From: an uncultured Paracoccaceae bacterium
GTDB lineage: Bacteria; Pseudomonadota; Alphaproteobacteria; Rhodobacterales; Rhodobacteraceae
NCBI GenBank assembly: GCA_937138255.1
Contig: CAKZOU010000057.1
Coordinates: 1 to 64,000, forward strand
Reading direction: 5' to 3'
DNA length: 64,000 bases
Shown: positions 55,934 to 64,000 of the stretch, piece by piece
Layout of the letters: each line of letters opens with the position of its first letter
Numbering within the stretch: the stretch's first letter is position 1
Program-made: the position numbers and the translations under genes
The notes under the pieces: generated by a model
The model's input: only the letters and a program-made list of their open reading frames with translations
What the model was told of the DNA's origin: nothing
The model's database searches: none

Positions 55934-58900
55934 ATGCACCTCCTTGCGGCGACCCCCGGCAATATCGACGACGGCAAGGAGCCGGTCGACCTCGGCCAGA
56001 CGCCTGCCGACGTGGTGGTGATCTCGGCCGCCGACACAGAATTGGCCGCCTTGTCGGGCGCACGGGGCGAGATGGAAGCGCCGCCCTCGCTGCGGCTCGC
56101 CAGCCTGATGAACCTGCAACACCCGATGTCGGTCGACCTGCATCTGGATCACTGCGCCACCCGCTCGCGGCTGGTGATCGCGCGGGTTCTGGGCGGGACG
56201 GGCTATTGGAAATACGGGCTCGAGCAATATGCGGCGCGGCTTTATGAGGCGGGCGTGCCCTTCGCCGCGCTACCCGGCGATGACAAACCGGATGCCGAGC
56301 TGCGCGGGCTTTCGACTGTGGCGCCGGAAGATTACGACGCGCTTTGGGCCTATCTCGTCGAGGGCGGGCCAGAAAACAGCGTCAACTTCCTGCGCTATGC
56401 CAAGGCGATGCTGGAGGGCGGCGAGAAACCCGCCGCCGCCGCGCCCCTTCTTCGGGCGGGCGTCTATTGGCCGGGCGCGGGGATCGGCGGGCCGGAAGCG
56501 GCGCGAGAGGCATGGACCGAAGGGGCGCCGGTGGTGCCCGTGGTCTTCTACCGAGCTCTCGTGCAGGGCGCGGGGCTGCATCCGGTCAATCGGCTGGTGA
56601 AATCGCTCCTGCGGGCAGGGCTCAATCCCCTTCCCGTTTTCGTAGCTTCACTGAAAGACCCCCTCAGCGCCGCAACGCTCGAAGGGCTGTTCACCGAAAC
56701 GCCCCCCTCGGTGATCCTCAACTGCACCTCCTTCGCCGTGGGCAGCCCCCATGCCGAGGATCCCGCCGCCGACAACCCGCTCGCCGCGCCCTTCGCCAAT
56801 CAGGCCCCCGTCTTTCAGGTGATTCTGTCGGGCGGCACGGAAGAGGCGTGGAGCGGCGGCAAGGCCGGCCTCTCCGCCCGCGATATCGCGATGAACGTGG
56901 CCCTGCCCGAGGTCGATGGCCGCATCATCACCCGCGCGATCAGCTTCAAGGGGCAGGCCTATTTCGACGAGGCCACCGAATGCCCCATCGCCACCTATCA
57001 GGCGCGGGGCGACCGGATCGAGTTTGTGGCCGCGCTCGCCGCCGCATGGGCGAAGCTGCGCGGCAAAGCCCCTGCCGAGCGGCGCGTGGCGCTGATCCTC
57101 GCCAACTATCCCAACAAGGACGGCCGCCTCGCCAATGGCGTCGGCCTCGATACGCCTGCGGGCACGGTCCATGTGCTGAACCTCCTCGCGGAGGCCGGCT
57201 ATCGCCTGCACAACGCGCCAGCGGACGCCAAGGCGCTGATGGACGCGATGAAGGCGGGGCCGACCAACTGGCTGACCGATCGGGCGGTGCGAACGGGCGG
57301 CGTTGACCTCAGCTACGCCGACTATCAGATCGCCTACGGCCAGCTTCCCTACGAGCTGCGCCGTGATATCGAGGCCCGCTGGGGCAAGCCCGAGGAAGAC
57401 CCGTTCTACGAGGAGGGCGAGGTCGATTGCGGGCGCTTCAAGCTCTCGGTCCTGAGCTTTGGCAATGTCGTCGTCGGGCTCCAGCCCGCCCGCGGCTATA
57501 ATATCGACCCGACCGACACCTACCACGCCCCCGACCTTGTGCCGCCGCACAACTACCTCGCTTTCTATTTCTGGCTGAGGAACGTCTTTGCCGCCGATGC
57601 CCTCGTCCACATGGGCAAGCACGGCAATCTCGAATGGCTGCCCGGAAAGGCGGTGGCCCTGTCGGAAGCCTGCTGGCCCGAGGCGATCCTCGGCCCCCTG
57701 CCGCATCTCTATCCTTTCATCGTCAACGATCCCGGCGAAGGCACCCAAGCCAAGCGCCGGGCGCAGGCCGTGATCATCGACCACCTGACCCCGCCGCTGA
57801 CCCGCGCCGAAAGCTATGGCCCCCTGCGCGATCTCGAGGCGCTGGTCGATGAATATTACGAAGCCGCCGGCGTCGATCCCCGCCGCATCGACCACCTGCG
57901 CCGCGAGATCCTCTCGCTTGCAAATGTGACCGGCCTTGCCGTTGACGCAGGCTTTGCCGGAGAGACCGAGGGCGATCTGGCGAAACTCGACGCCTATCTC
58001 TGCGAGCTGAAAGAGGCGCAGATCCGCGACGGCCTGCATATCTTCGGCCAGTCGCCCCAAGGCACCCTCGCCCGCGACCTCGCCATTGCGCTGGCCCGCG
58101 TGCCGCGCGGCGACGGCAAAGGCGCGAATGCCTCGCTCCTGCGCGCGCTTGCCGATGATCTGAAGCTCGGTTTCGATCCGCTGTCCGCCGATTTGGGCGC
58201 GGCTTGGGATGGGCCAACGCCCGAGGCGCTGACAGGCAGCGGCGCATGGCGCACCGCTGGCGATACGGTCGAGCGGCTGGAGCTCCTCGCTCAACGGTTG
58301 GTCGATGGAGCAGACGCCCCCGGCCCCGCCTCTGCCGCCGTCCTCACCGAACTCCGCGCCCGTATCCTCCCCACCGTCGACGCCTGCGGCCCCGCCGAGG
58401 GCGCGGGCCTTCTGGCGGGCCTCGATGGCCGCGCCGTATTGCCCGGCGCCTCCGGCGCTCCCACCCGCGGGCGGCTCGATGTTCTGCCCACAGGGCGCAA
58501 TTTCTATTCGGTCGACAGCCGCGCCGTGCCCACACCGACCGCCTGGGCCTTGGGCTGGAAATCCGCGAACCTCCTCATCGAGAAACACCTGCAAGACCAC
58601 GGCGACTGGCCGCGCACCATGCTGGTGACCGCCTGGGGCACCGCCAATATGCGCACCGGCGGCGACGATATCGCCCAAGCCATGGCGCTCATGGGCGTGA
58701 AGCCCAAGTGGGACAGCGCCAACCGCCGCGTCACAGGTTTCGAGATCCTGCCGCAAGGCGTCCTTGGCCGCCCGCGTGTCGACGTCACGCTCCGCATCTC
58801 GGGCTTTTTCCGCGATGCCTTCCCCCAGATCATCGCCCTCTTCGACAGCGCCGCCCGCGCGGTGCAGGCGCTGGAAGAACCCGACGACCTCAACCCCGCC

Positions 58901-59620
58901 GCCGCCCGCGCAAAAGAGGGCGAGGCAACGGCACGGGTCTATGGCTCCAAACCCGGCGCCTACGGCGCGGGGCTTCAGGCGCTGATCGACGAGCGCATCT
59001 GGTCGGACAAGGCCGACCTCGGCGCGGCCTATCTCGATTGGGGCGGCTATAGCTATGGCGCCAAGGATGAAGGCACGCGCGACCGCGAGGGCTTTGCCGC
59101 GCGGCTCGGGCAGGTCGAAGCCATCGTGCAAAATCAGGACAACCGCGAGCACGACCTGCTCGACAGCGACGACTACTACCAGTTCGAAGGCGGCGCAGCG
59201 GCGGCTGTCTCAAGCCTTCAGGGCAAGGACCGCCCGATCTATCACAACGACCATTCCCGCCCCGAGCGCCCGGTGATCCGCACCCTCGACGACGAGATCG
59301 CCCGCGTGGTCAGAAGCCGCGTGGTGAACCCCAAGTGGATCGACGGCGTCAAACGCCACGGCTATAAAGGCGCCTTCGAGATCGCCGCGACGGTCGACTA
59401 TCTCTTCGCCTTCGCCGCGACCACGGGGGCCGTGCGGGGGCATCATTTCGACATGGTCGAGAGCGCCTTCCTCGAAGACGAGGCGACCCGCGACTTCATC
59501 GCCGAACACAACGCCCCCGCCCTGCGCGAGATCGCCCAGCGCCTGCAGGAAGCGATCGACCGGGGCCTCTGGCAGCCGAAATCCAACTCGGCCCGCGCCC
59601 GGATCGGAGGCCTCCTGTGA
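55934..59620 (+). CDS. cobN: Cobaltochelatase subunit CobN
   Basis: A 1228-residue CobN, the large subunit of the ATP-dependent chelatase that inserts cobalt into hydrogenobyrinate a,c-diamide late in the aerobic pathway. Motifs include VHMGKHGNLEWLPGKAVALS near residue 558, TPTAWALGWKSANLLIEKHL near 870 and WGTANMRTGGDDIAQAMAL near 900. I start at the ATG at 55934, preceded by AAGGGG; a start at 55883 is possible. It overlaps the next GNAT gene by four bases. CobS and CobT are not in the window. Confidence 0.97.
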   Translation: MHLLAATPGNIDDGKEPVDLGQTPADVVVISAADTELAALSGARGEMEAPPSLRLASLMNLQHPMSVDLHLDHCATRSRLVIARVLGGTGYWKYGLEQYAARLYEAGVPFAALPGDDKPDAELRGLSTVAPEDYDALWAYLVEGGPENSVNFLRYAKAMLEGGEKPAAAAPLLRAGVYWPGAGIGGPEAAREAWTEGAPVVPVVFYRALVQGAGLHPVNRLVKSLLRAGLNPLPVFVASLKDPLSAATLEGLFTETPPSVILNCTSFAVGSPHAEDPAADNPLAAPFANQAPVFQVILSGGTEEAWSGGKAGLSARDIAMNVALPEVDGRIITRAISFKGQAYFDEATECPIATYQARGDRIEFVAALAAAWAKLRGKAPAERRVALILANYPNKDGRLANGVGLDTPAGTVHVLNLLAEAGYRLHNAPADAKALMDAMKAGPTNWLTDRAVRTGGVDLSYADYQIAYGQLPYELRRDIEARWGKPEEDPFYEEGEVDCGRFKLSVLSFGNVVVGLQPARGYNIDPTDTYHAPDLVPPHNYLAFYFWLRNVFAADALVHMGKHGNLEWLPGKAVALSEACWPEAILGPLPHLYPFIVNDPGEGTQAKRRAQAVIIDHLTPPLTRAESYGPLRDLEALVDEYYEAAGVDPRRIDHLRREILSLANVTGLAVDAGFAGETEGDLAKLDAYLCELKEAQIRDGLHIFGQSPQGTLARDLAIALARVPRGDGKGANASLLRALADDLKLGFDPLSADLGAAWDGPTPEALTGSGAWRTAGDTVERLELLAQRLVDGADAPGPASAAVLTELRARILPTVDACGPAEGAGLLAGLDGRAVLPGASGAPTRGRLDVLPTGRNFYSVDSRAVPTPTAWALGWKSANLLIEKHLQDHGDWPRTMLVTAWGTANMRTGGDDIAQAMALMGVKPKWDSANRRVTGFEILPQGVLGRPRVDVTLRISGFFRDAFPQIIALFDSAARAVQALEEPDDLNPAAARAKEGEATARVYGSKPGAYGAGLQALIDERIWSDKADLGAAYLDWGGYSYGAKDEGTRDREGFAARLGQVEAIVQNQDNREHDLLDSDDYYQFEGGAAAAVSSLQGKDRPIYHNDHSRPERPVIRTLDDEIARVVRSRVVNPKWIDGVKRHGYKGAFEIAATVDYLFAFAATTGAVRGHHFDMVESAFLEDEATRDFIAEHNAPALREIAQRLQEAIDRGLWQPKSNSARARIGGLL

Positions 59621-60060
59621 CCCCCCGCCGCGCCACGCCCGCCGACCTGCCCGCAACGCTTGCCCTGATCCAGTCGGCCTTCGCCTTCATGGAAGGCCGG
59701 ATCGACCCGCCCTCGTCGATGTATCGCCTGACGGTCGAGGACTTGGCGCAAAGCGAGGTCTGGGTGATCGGCGCGCCACCTCTTTCCTGCATCGTCTTGA
59801 CGCCAAAGACCGACGCCCTCTACCTCGGCAAACTCGCCGTTGCCCCGCCCGAGCGCGGCAAGGGCCGCGCCCGCGCCCTGATCGACCACGCCGCGACACG
59901 CGCCCGCGAGCTTGCCCTTTCCGCCCTCGAATTGCAGACCCGCATCGAGCTTGTCGAAAACCAGCGCACTTTCGAGGCGATGGGCTTTGTCGAACTCGCC
60001 CGCACCGCCCACGAGGGCTATGATCGCCCCACGTCCATCACCTACCGGAGGCCGCTATGA
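59617..60060 (+). CDS. GNAT acetyltransferase between cobN and cobO
   Basis: A 147-residue GNAT-family enzyme. The acetyl-CoA loop lies in LGKLAVAPPERGKGRARAL near residues 69-87, and LQTRIELVENQRTFEAMGFVE follows. It overlaps cobN and cobO by four bases each, so it is fully embedded in the operon and translated with them. Its substrate is unknown. Confidence 0.86.
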   Translation: MTPRRATPADLPATLALIQSAFAFMEGRIDPPSSMYRLTVEDLAQSEVWVIGAPPLSCIVLTPKTDALYLGKLAVAPPERGKGRARALIDHAATRARELALSALELQTRIELVENQRTFEAMGFVELARTAHEGYDRPTSITYRRPL

Positions 60061-60665
60061 CCGAAGACGACGACCGCCACGCCAAGAAGATGGCCAAGAA
60101 GAAGGCCGCCCGCGACAAGATCATGGCCACGAAGACCGATCAGAAGGGCCTGATCATCGTCCACACCGGCAAGGGCAAGGGCAAATCCTCGGCCGCCTTC
60201 GGCATGATCTTCCGCTGCATCGCGCACGGGATGAAATGCGCCGTGGTGCAGTTCATCAAAGGCGGCATGTCGACCGGAGAGCGCGATCTGATCCTGCGGT
60301 CCTTCACGGAAATCTGCGAGTTTCACACCATGGGCGAGGGCTTTACCTGGGAGACGCAGGACAAATCCCGCGACACCGAGATGGCGCAAGCCGCCTGGGC
60401 CAAGGCCAAAGAGCTGATCCGCGATCCGGCGAACAGGATGGTGCTTCTAGATGAGATCAACATCGCTATCCGCTATGACTATGTCGACATCGCCGATGTC
60501 GTGACCTTCCTCACCGAGGAAAAGCCGCCGATGACCCATGTGATCCTCACCGGCCGCAATGCCCATGACGACCTCATCGAGATCGCCGACCTCGTCACCG
60601 AAATGGAGCTGATCAAGCACCCCTTCCGATCCGGCATCAAGGCGCAGATCGGCGTCGAGTTCTAG
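60057..60665 (+). CDS. cobO: Cob(I)yrinic acid a,c-diamide adenosyltransferase, CobO type
   Basis: A 202-residue CobA/CobO/BtuR-family adenosyltransferase. The P-loop TGKGKGKSS is at about residues 37-45, preceded by a basic N-terminal helix, and VLLDEINIAIRYDYVD lies near residue 140. It acts in de novo synthesis right after cobalt insertion, matching its place after cobN. It is unrelated in fold to the PduO-type enzyme at 5405. The last bases run into a dispersed repeat. Confidence 0.96.
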   Translation: MTEDDDRHAKKMAKKKAARDKIMATKTDQKGLIIVHTGKGKGKSSAAFGMIFRCIAHGMKCAVVQFIKGGMSTGERDLILRSFTEICEFHTMGEGFTWETQDKSRDTEMAQAAWAKAKELIRDPANRMVLLDEINIAIRYDYVDIADVVTFLTEEKPPMTHVILTGRNAHDDLIEIADLVTEMELIKHPFRSGIKAQIGVEF

Positions 60666-60788
60666 GGGGCTCTGCCCCCGTCTCCTGACGGAGACTCCCC
60701 CGGAGTATTTTCGGCCAAAAGAAGCGGTATTCTTTTGGCTCCAAATACTCCGGGGGTGAATGCCGAAGGCAGAGGGGGCAGCGCCCCC
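60665..60788. repeat. Head-to-head pair of dispersed intergenic repeats (copies D1 and D2)
   Basis: Copy D1 (60665-60724) and copy D2 (60730-60788) face each other and together form a long imperfect hairpin: GGAGTATTT and CCAAAAGAA on the left pair with TTCTTTTGG and AAATACTCC on the right. Outer G/C arms are also palindromic. The pair fills the gap between the convergent cobO and TPP-enzyme genes and may act as a two-way terminator. Confidence 0.85.
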
Positions 60789-62449
60789 TATTTCTTTTTC
60801 GCAGCCTCTCCGGCGGCGCGGGCGGCGTCGAGGGTCAGCGAGGTTCCAAGCGCCTGCTCGTCGACGACGAGTTCGATCACAGCGGGCAGGTTTGACGTTT
60901 TTGCGCGAGAGAAAGCGGCAGCGAAATCCTCAGTCTTCAGAACGGTCTCACCATAGCCACCATAAGCGCGGGCAAGGGCGGCGAAGTCGGGGTTTTGCAG
61001 CATCGTGCCGGAAACACGGCCAGGATAGTGTTTCTCCTGGTGCATCCGGATCGTGCCGTAGCGGCCGTTGTTGACGACCACGACGATTGGTGTCGCGCCA
61101 TACTGCTTGGCGGTCGACATCTCGTTCAACGTCATCTGGAAGCAGCCGTCGCCCGCGAGGCAAACAACTGTTTTCTCTGGGTTTTCCAACGAGGCCGAGA
61201 CGGCTGCGGGGAAGCCATAGCCCATGGAGCCCGAGGTCGGGGCAAGTTGGGTGCGGTAGCCCTTGTAGGTAAAATAGCGGTGCAGCCAGGCGGCGTAGTT
61301 GCCTGCGCCGTTGGTGACGATGGCGTCTTCGGGCAGGTTGGCCGAGAGCCAGGCGATCACCTCTTCCTGCTTCACGTCACCGGGGCTGGCGAAGGGTTTC
61401 GCCCAGCCGAGATAGTCGGCGCGGGCGGCGGCGGTCCAGTCGGACCAGTCCTTGCCGGTGCCGTTCAAGGCAGCGAGGGCGGCGACGAAGGAGGGGCCGT
61501 CGCTCACCACCGAGAGGTCGGGGGTGAAGACCCGCCCGATCTCGTCGGCGTCGGCGTGGATATGGGCGATCTTCGGACGCGGGCCGGAGGCATCGAACAG
61601 CGCATAGCCTTGGGTGGCGATGTCGCCGAGGCGGGAGCCTATGACCAACAGGCGGTCGGCCTCGCGCATCCGCTTGGCGAGCTTGGGGTTGATCCCGACG
61701 TTGAGGTCGCCCGCGTAGGAGGGGTGGCGATTGTCGAGATAGTCCTGCCGCCGGAACGCAAGGGCCACGGGCAGATTCTCGCGCCCGGCGAAGGTCGCGA
61801 GATCAGCGGCGGCGGCGGCGGACCAGTGCGGGCCGCCGACCACGACGAGGGGGCGATCGGCCTCGGCCAGCCAGTCGAGCGCGGCGCCGGCTTGGCCTGT
61901 GCGGTCGGGCGCGGCGGGGATCGGTGCGGGTGCAGCGTCGGCCACATCGGCCATGGTGCTCAGCATATCCTCCGGCAGCGCCAGCACCACAGGGCCAGGG
62001 CGGCCCGACATGGCCACGGCAAAGGCGCGGCGGATGTATTCGGGCAGGCGCTCGGTCTGGTCGATCTCGGCGGCCCATTTGGCGAGGCCGCCAAAGACCT
62101 CGCGGTAGTTGATCTCCTGAAAGGCCTCACGGTCGCGGTGGCCGCGGTCGATCTGGCCGACGAAGAGGATCATCGGTGTCGAATCCTGCCGGGCGATGTG
62201 GATGCCGGCGGAGGCATTAGTGGCGCCGGGGCCGCGGGTGACGAAGGCAATGCCGGGGGTTCCGGTCATCTTGCCATGCGCTTCGGCCATCATAGCCGCG
62301 CCGCCTTCGTGGCGGCAGACGATATTCTCGATCCCGCTCTCATAGAGGCCATCGAGGGCGGCAAGAAAGCTCTCGCCCGGCACGGAAAAGACCCGGCGCA
62401 CCCCGTGAAGCTTGAGCTGATCGGCAAGAATCTGGCCGCCGTGACGCAT
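60788..62449 (-). CDS. Thiamine pyrophosphate-dependent enzyme, acetolactate-synthase-like
   Basis: A 553-residue enzyme with the three domains of the POX/AHAS family. The catalytic Glu48 is in CRHEGGAAMMAEAHG and the TPP-binding motif runs from GDG (433-435) to NN (460-461). It is close to acetolactate synthase large subunits, but relatives include oxalyl-CoA and benzoylformate decarboxylases; no small subunit is adjacent. A VOC-family gene was probably directly upstream on the same strand before an insertion sequence separated them. Confidence 0.9.
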   Translation of the reverse strand: MRHGGQILADQLKLHGVRRVFSVPGESFLAALDGLYESGIENIVCRHEGGAAMMAEAHGKMTGTPGIAFVTRGPGATNASAGIHIARQDSTPMILFVGQIDRGHRDREAFQEINYREVFGGLAKWAAEIDQTERLPEYIRRAFAVAMSGRPGPVVLALPEDMLSTMADVADAAPAPIPAAPDRTGQAGAALDWLAEADRPLVVVGGPHWSAAAAADLATFAGRENLPVALAFRRQDYLDNRHPSYAGDLNVGINPKLAKRMREADRLLVIGSRLGDIATQGYALFDASGPRPKIAHIHADADEIGRVFTPDLSVVSDGPSFVAALAALNGTGKDWSDWTAAARADYLGWAKPFASPGDVKQEEVIAWLSANLPEDAIVTNGAGNYAAWLHRYFTYKGYRTQLAPTSGSMGYGFPAAVSASLENPEKTVVCLAGDGCFQMTLNEMSTAKQYGATPIVVVVNNGRYGTIRMHQEKHYPGRVSGTMLQNPDFAALARAYGGYGETVLKTEDFAAAFSRAKTSNLPAVIELVVDEQALGTSLTLDAARAAGEAAKKK

Positions 62450-62526
62450 GGAAATCCCTCCTTCAACGCGGGGCCACCATGTGCCAGCGCCTTGAGAAGT
62501 GCAACGGGGCGGCGGCTAGAGATGGG

Positions 62527-62539
62527 GTGGATGCCGCTC
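62527..62539 (+). repeat. Left subterminal inverted repeat of the IS
   Basis: GTGGATGCCGCTC, the exact reverse complement of 63883-63895. It also forms the left arm of a small hairpin (GATGCCG at 62530-62536 with CGGCATC at 62548-62554). Confidence 0.7.
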
Positions 62540-62606
62540 TCCCCAAACGGCATCGCAATGTGCCAAGCTTGGGATGTTTACACACAAGCTACAGGAGAGG
62601 GCATCC

Positions 62607-63638
62607 GTGGAACAGGTTACAATCATCGGCGTTGATCTTGCAAAGAATGTATTTCAGGTGCACGGCGCATCGGACGACGGTTCCGTGGCATTTCGAAAGA
62701 AACTGACGCGGCCACAATTTGAGCGATTTATGCGGGAAGTTGATCCGTGTTTAGTTGCGATGGAGGCATGTTCAGGCGCGCATTACTGGGCCCGTGAACT
62801 TGCTGCGGTCGGACACGAGGTTCGCTTGATCGCACCGCGCTATGTGAAGCCTTTTTTGAAGCGCCAAAAGAACGATGCAGCTGATGCGGAGGCTATCGCT
62901 GAAGCAGCCCTTCGTCCAACTATGCGTTTTGTGGAACCGAAGTCTGCAGAACAACAGGCGCGGGCCATCGTTTTTCGTACACGCGAGCAATTCGTAAGTC
63001 AGCGTACCGATTTGGTGAACGCATTGCGATCTCACCTTTACGAATTTGGCTATTCTGCCCCGCAAGGCATTCAATATCTCTCTCGCCTTGCTGAGGTGGT
63101 TGAGGAGAAAGGCACAGACCTTCCTGATCCGGCACGTTATGCGTGTCGCTTACTGCTTGAGCAGATTGCCACGCTGACCGAACAGATCAAGGCATTACAA
63201 AATAAGGTTGCAGAAATCAGCGTGAAGACGGGGGTTTCAAGACAACTGCAAACGATGCCAGGTGTTGGCCCCATCGGAGCGCTGGCCATTGAGACTTTTG
63301 CGCCCCCTATGGAACAGTTTCGTCGAGGTCGTGACTTTGCCGCCTGGCTGGGTTTGGTGCCTCGCCAACACTCATCTGGCGGCAAGCAAGTGCTCGGAAA
63401 AGTTACAAAGATGGGGCAGCGCGACATACGCCGCCTTCTGATCTCAGGAGCGATGACGGTAATTGTAGCGTGCAAGCGTTTTGGGAAGCATCAAGGAACG
63501 TGGGTTGCACGGATGCTGGAGAAAAAGCCCCCCATGCTTGTGGCCGTAGCACTTGCAAACAAAATGGCCCGCGGGATTTGGGCCATGATTACAAAGGGAC
63601 AAGATTATCGGGAACCATCGGTAAAGGTGATGGCCTGA
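62607..63638 (+). CDS. IS110-family transposase (DEDD)
   Basis: A 343-residue recombinase starting at the GTG at 62607, which has AGGAG upstream; an ATG at 62574 is in frame. The RuvC-like DEDD part shows Asp10 in IIGVDLAKN, Glu53 in AMEACSGAHYW and Asp90/Asp93 in QKNDAADAEA. The C-terminal part carries the TMPGVGPIGALAIETF motif and the conserved Ser region RQHSSGGK (residues 253-260). The ending MARGIWAMITKGQDY is like IS1111-group enzymes. The frame is intact, so it may be active. Confidence 0.95.
   Translation: MEQVTIIGVDLAKNVFQVHGASDDGSVAFRKKLTRPQFERFMREVDPCLVAMEACSGAHYWARELAAVGHEVRLIAPRYVKPFLKRQKNDAADAEAIAEAALRPTMRFVEPKSAEQQARAIVFRTREQFVSQRTDLVNALRSHLYEFGYSAPQGIQYLSRLAEVVEEKGTDLPDPARYACRLLLEQIATLTEQIKALQNKVAEISVKTGVSRQLQTMPGVGPIGALAIETFAPPMEQFRRGRDFAAWLGLVPRQHSSGGKQVLGKVTKMGQRDIRRLLISGAMTVIVACKRFGKHQGTWVARMLEKKPPMLVAVALANKMARGIWAMITKGQDYREPSVKVMA

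Positions 63639-64000
<362 letters not shown>

Noticed and set aside
56648-59152. 834-codon minus-strand frame opposite cobN
   Set aside because: Antisense shadow of cobN; composition is typical of reversed G+C-rich codons.

Overview
The window is chromosomal DNA of an alphaproteobacterium, almost certainly a member of the Rhodobacteraceae. The DNA is G+C-rich. Several gene blocks are typical of that family: the pckA / ChvI-ChvG / HprK-RapZ-EIIA-HPr block, the rpoZ-RSH-pdxJ-acpS-lepB-rnc block, small proteins of family-restricted types (DUF1491, DUF6473, DUF6732, twin-transmembrane), and a methylsuccinyl-CoA dehydrogenase of the ethylmalonyl-CoA pathway. No tRNA, rRNA or CRISPR array was seen.

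Layout. 1-3.6 kb (minus): start of tuf, a lipoprotein, parC. 3.7-9.7 kb (plus, apart from one DUF6473 gene): an SH3 protein, an SDR, a small membrane protein, a PduO-type cobalamin adenosyltransferase, etfB-etfA and 3-hydroxybutyryl-CoA dehydrogenase. 9.7-16.1 kb: the regulatory block HPr, EIIA, RapZ, short HprK, ChvG and ChvI, divergent from pckA; a pair of 12-bp direct repeats sits in the divergent promoter region. 16.1-19.9 kb: a TSUP permease, Mcd and an MFS transporter. 19.9-30.3 kb (mostly minus): recO, DUF1491, era, an inserted nuclease gene, rnc, a signal-peptidase pseudoenzyme, lepB, acpS, pdxJ, DUF2062, RSH, rpoZ, folK. 30.4-38 kb: NYN protein, PhyH-type oxygenase, ispH, methyltransferase, rnhA, NUDIX; then fmt with two deformylase genes, of which one lacks catalytic residues; then a PatB/MalY-type lyase and a hypothetical gene.

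38.1-60.7 kb is a cobalamin region: cobM, a cbiG-cobJ fusion, cobI, cobL, cobH and a His-rich cbiX on the minus strand; then a degenerate receiver protein, DUF1636, cobC and cobD; a lytic transglycosylase and smc interrupt; then a cobalamin riboswitch controlling cbtB-cbtA, a second DUF1636 gene, cobW, a GNAT gene, cobN, another GNAT gene and cobO. Together these cover cobalt uptake, cobalt insertion, ring methylation, adenosylation and aminopropanol attachment. CobS/CobT, CobB, CobQ, CobK, CobU/P and CobV are not in the window. The set mixes 'early cobalt' parts (cbiX, a CbiG domain) with 'late cobalt' parts (cobN, cobO, cobH, cobL).

60.7-64 kb: a TPP-dependent enzyme, then an IS110-family (IS1111-like) insertion sequence which appears to have landed in the last codons of a VOC-family gene running off the end of the window.

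The least ordinary observations are: a DUF805-signal peptidase fusion without its Ser/Lys dyad; a deformylase paralogue without its Cys ligand and catalytic Glu; the IS ends with subterminal inverted repeats and a structured right non-coding segment that may encode the element's guide RNA; and a dispersed Rhodobacteraceae-type intergenic repeat, one copy of which has been translated into the tail of the CbiG-CobJ fusion.
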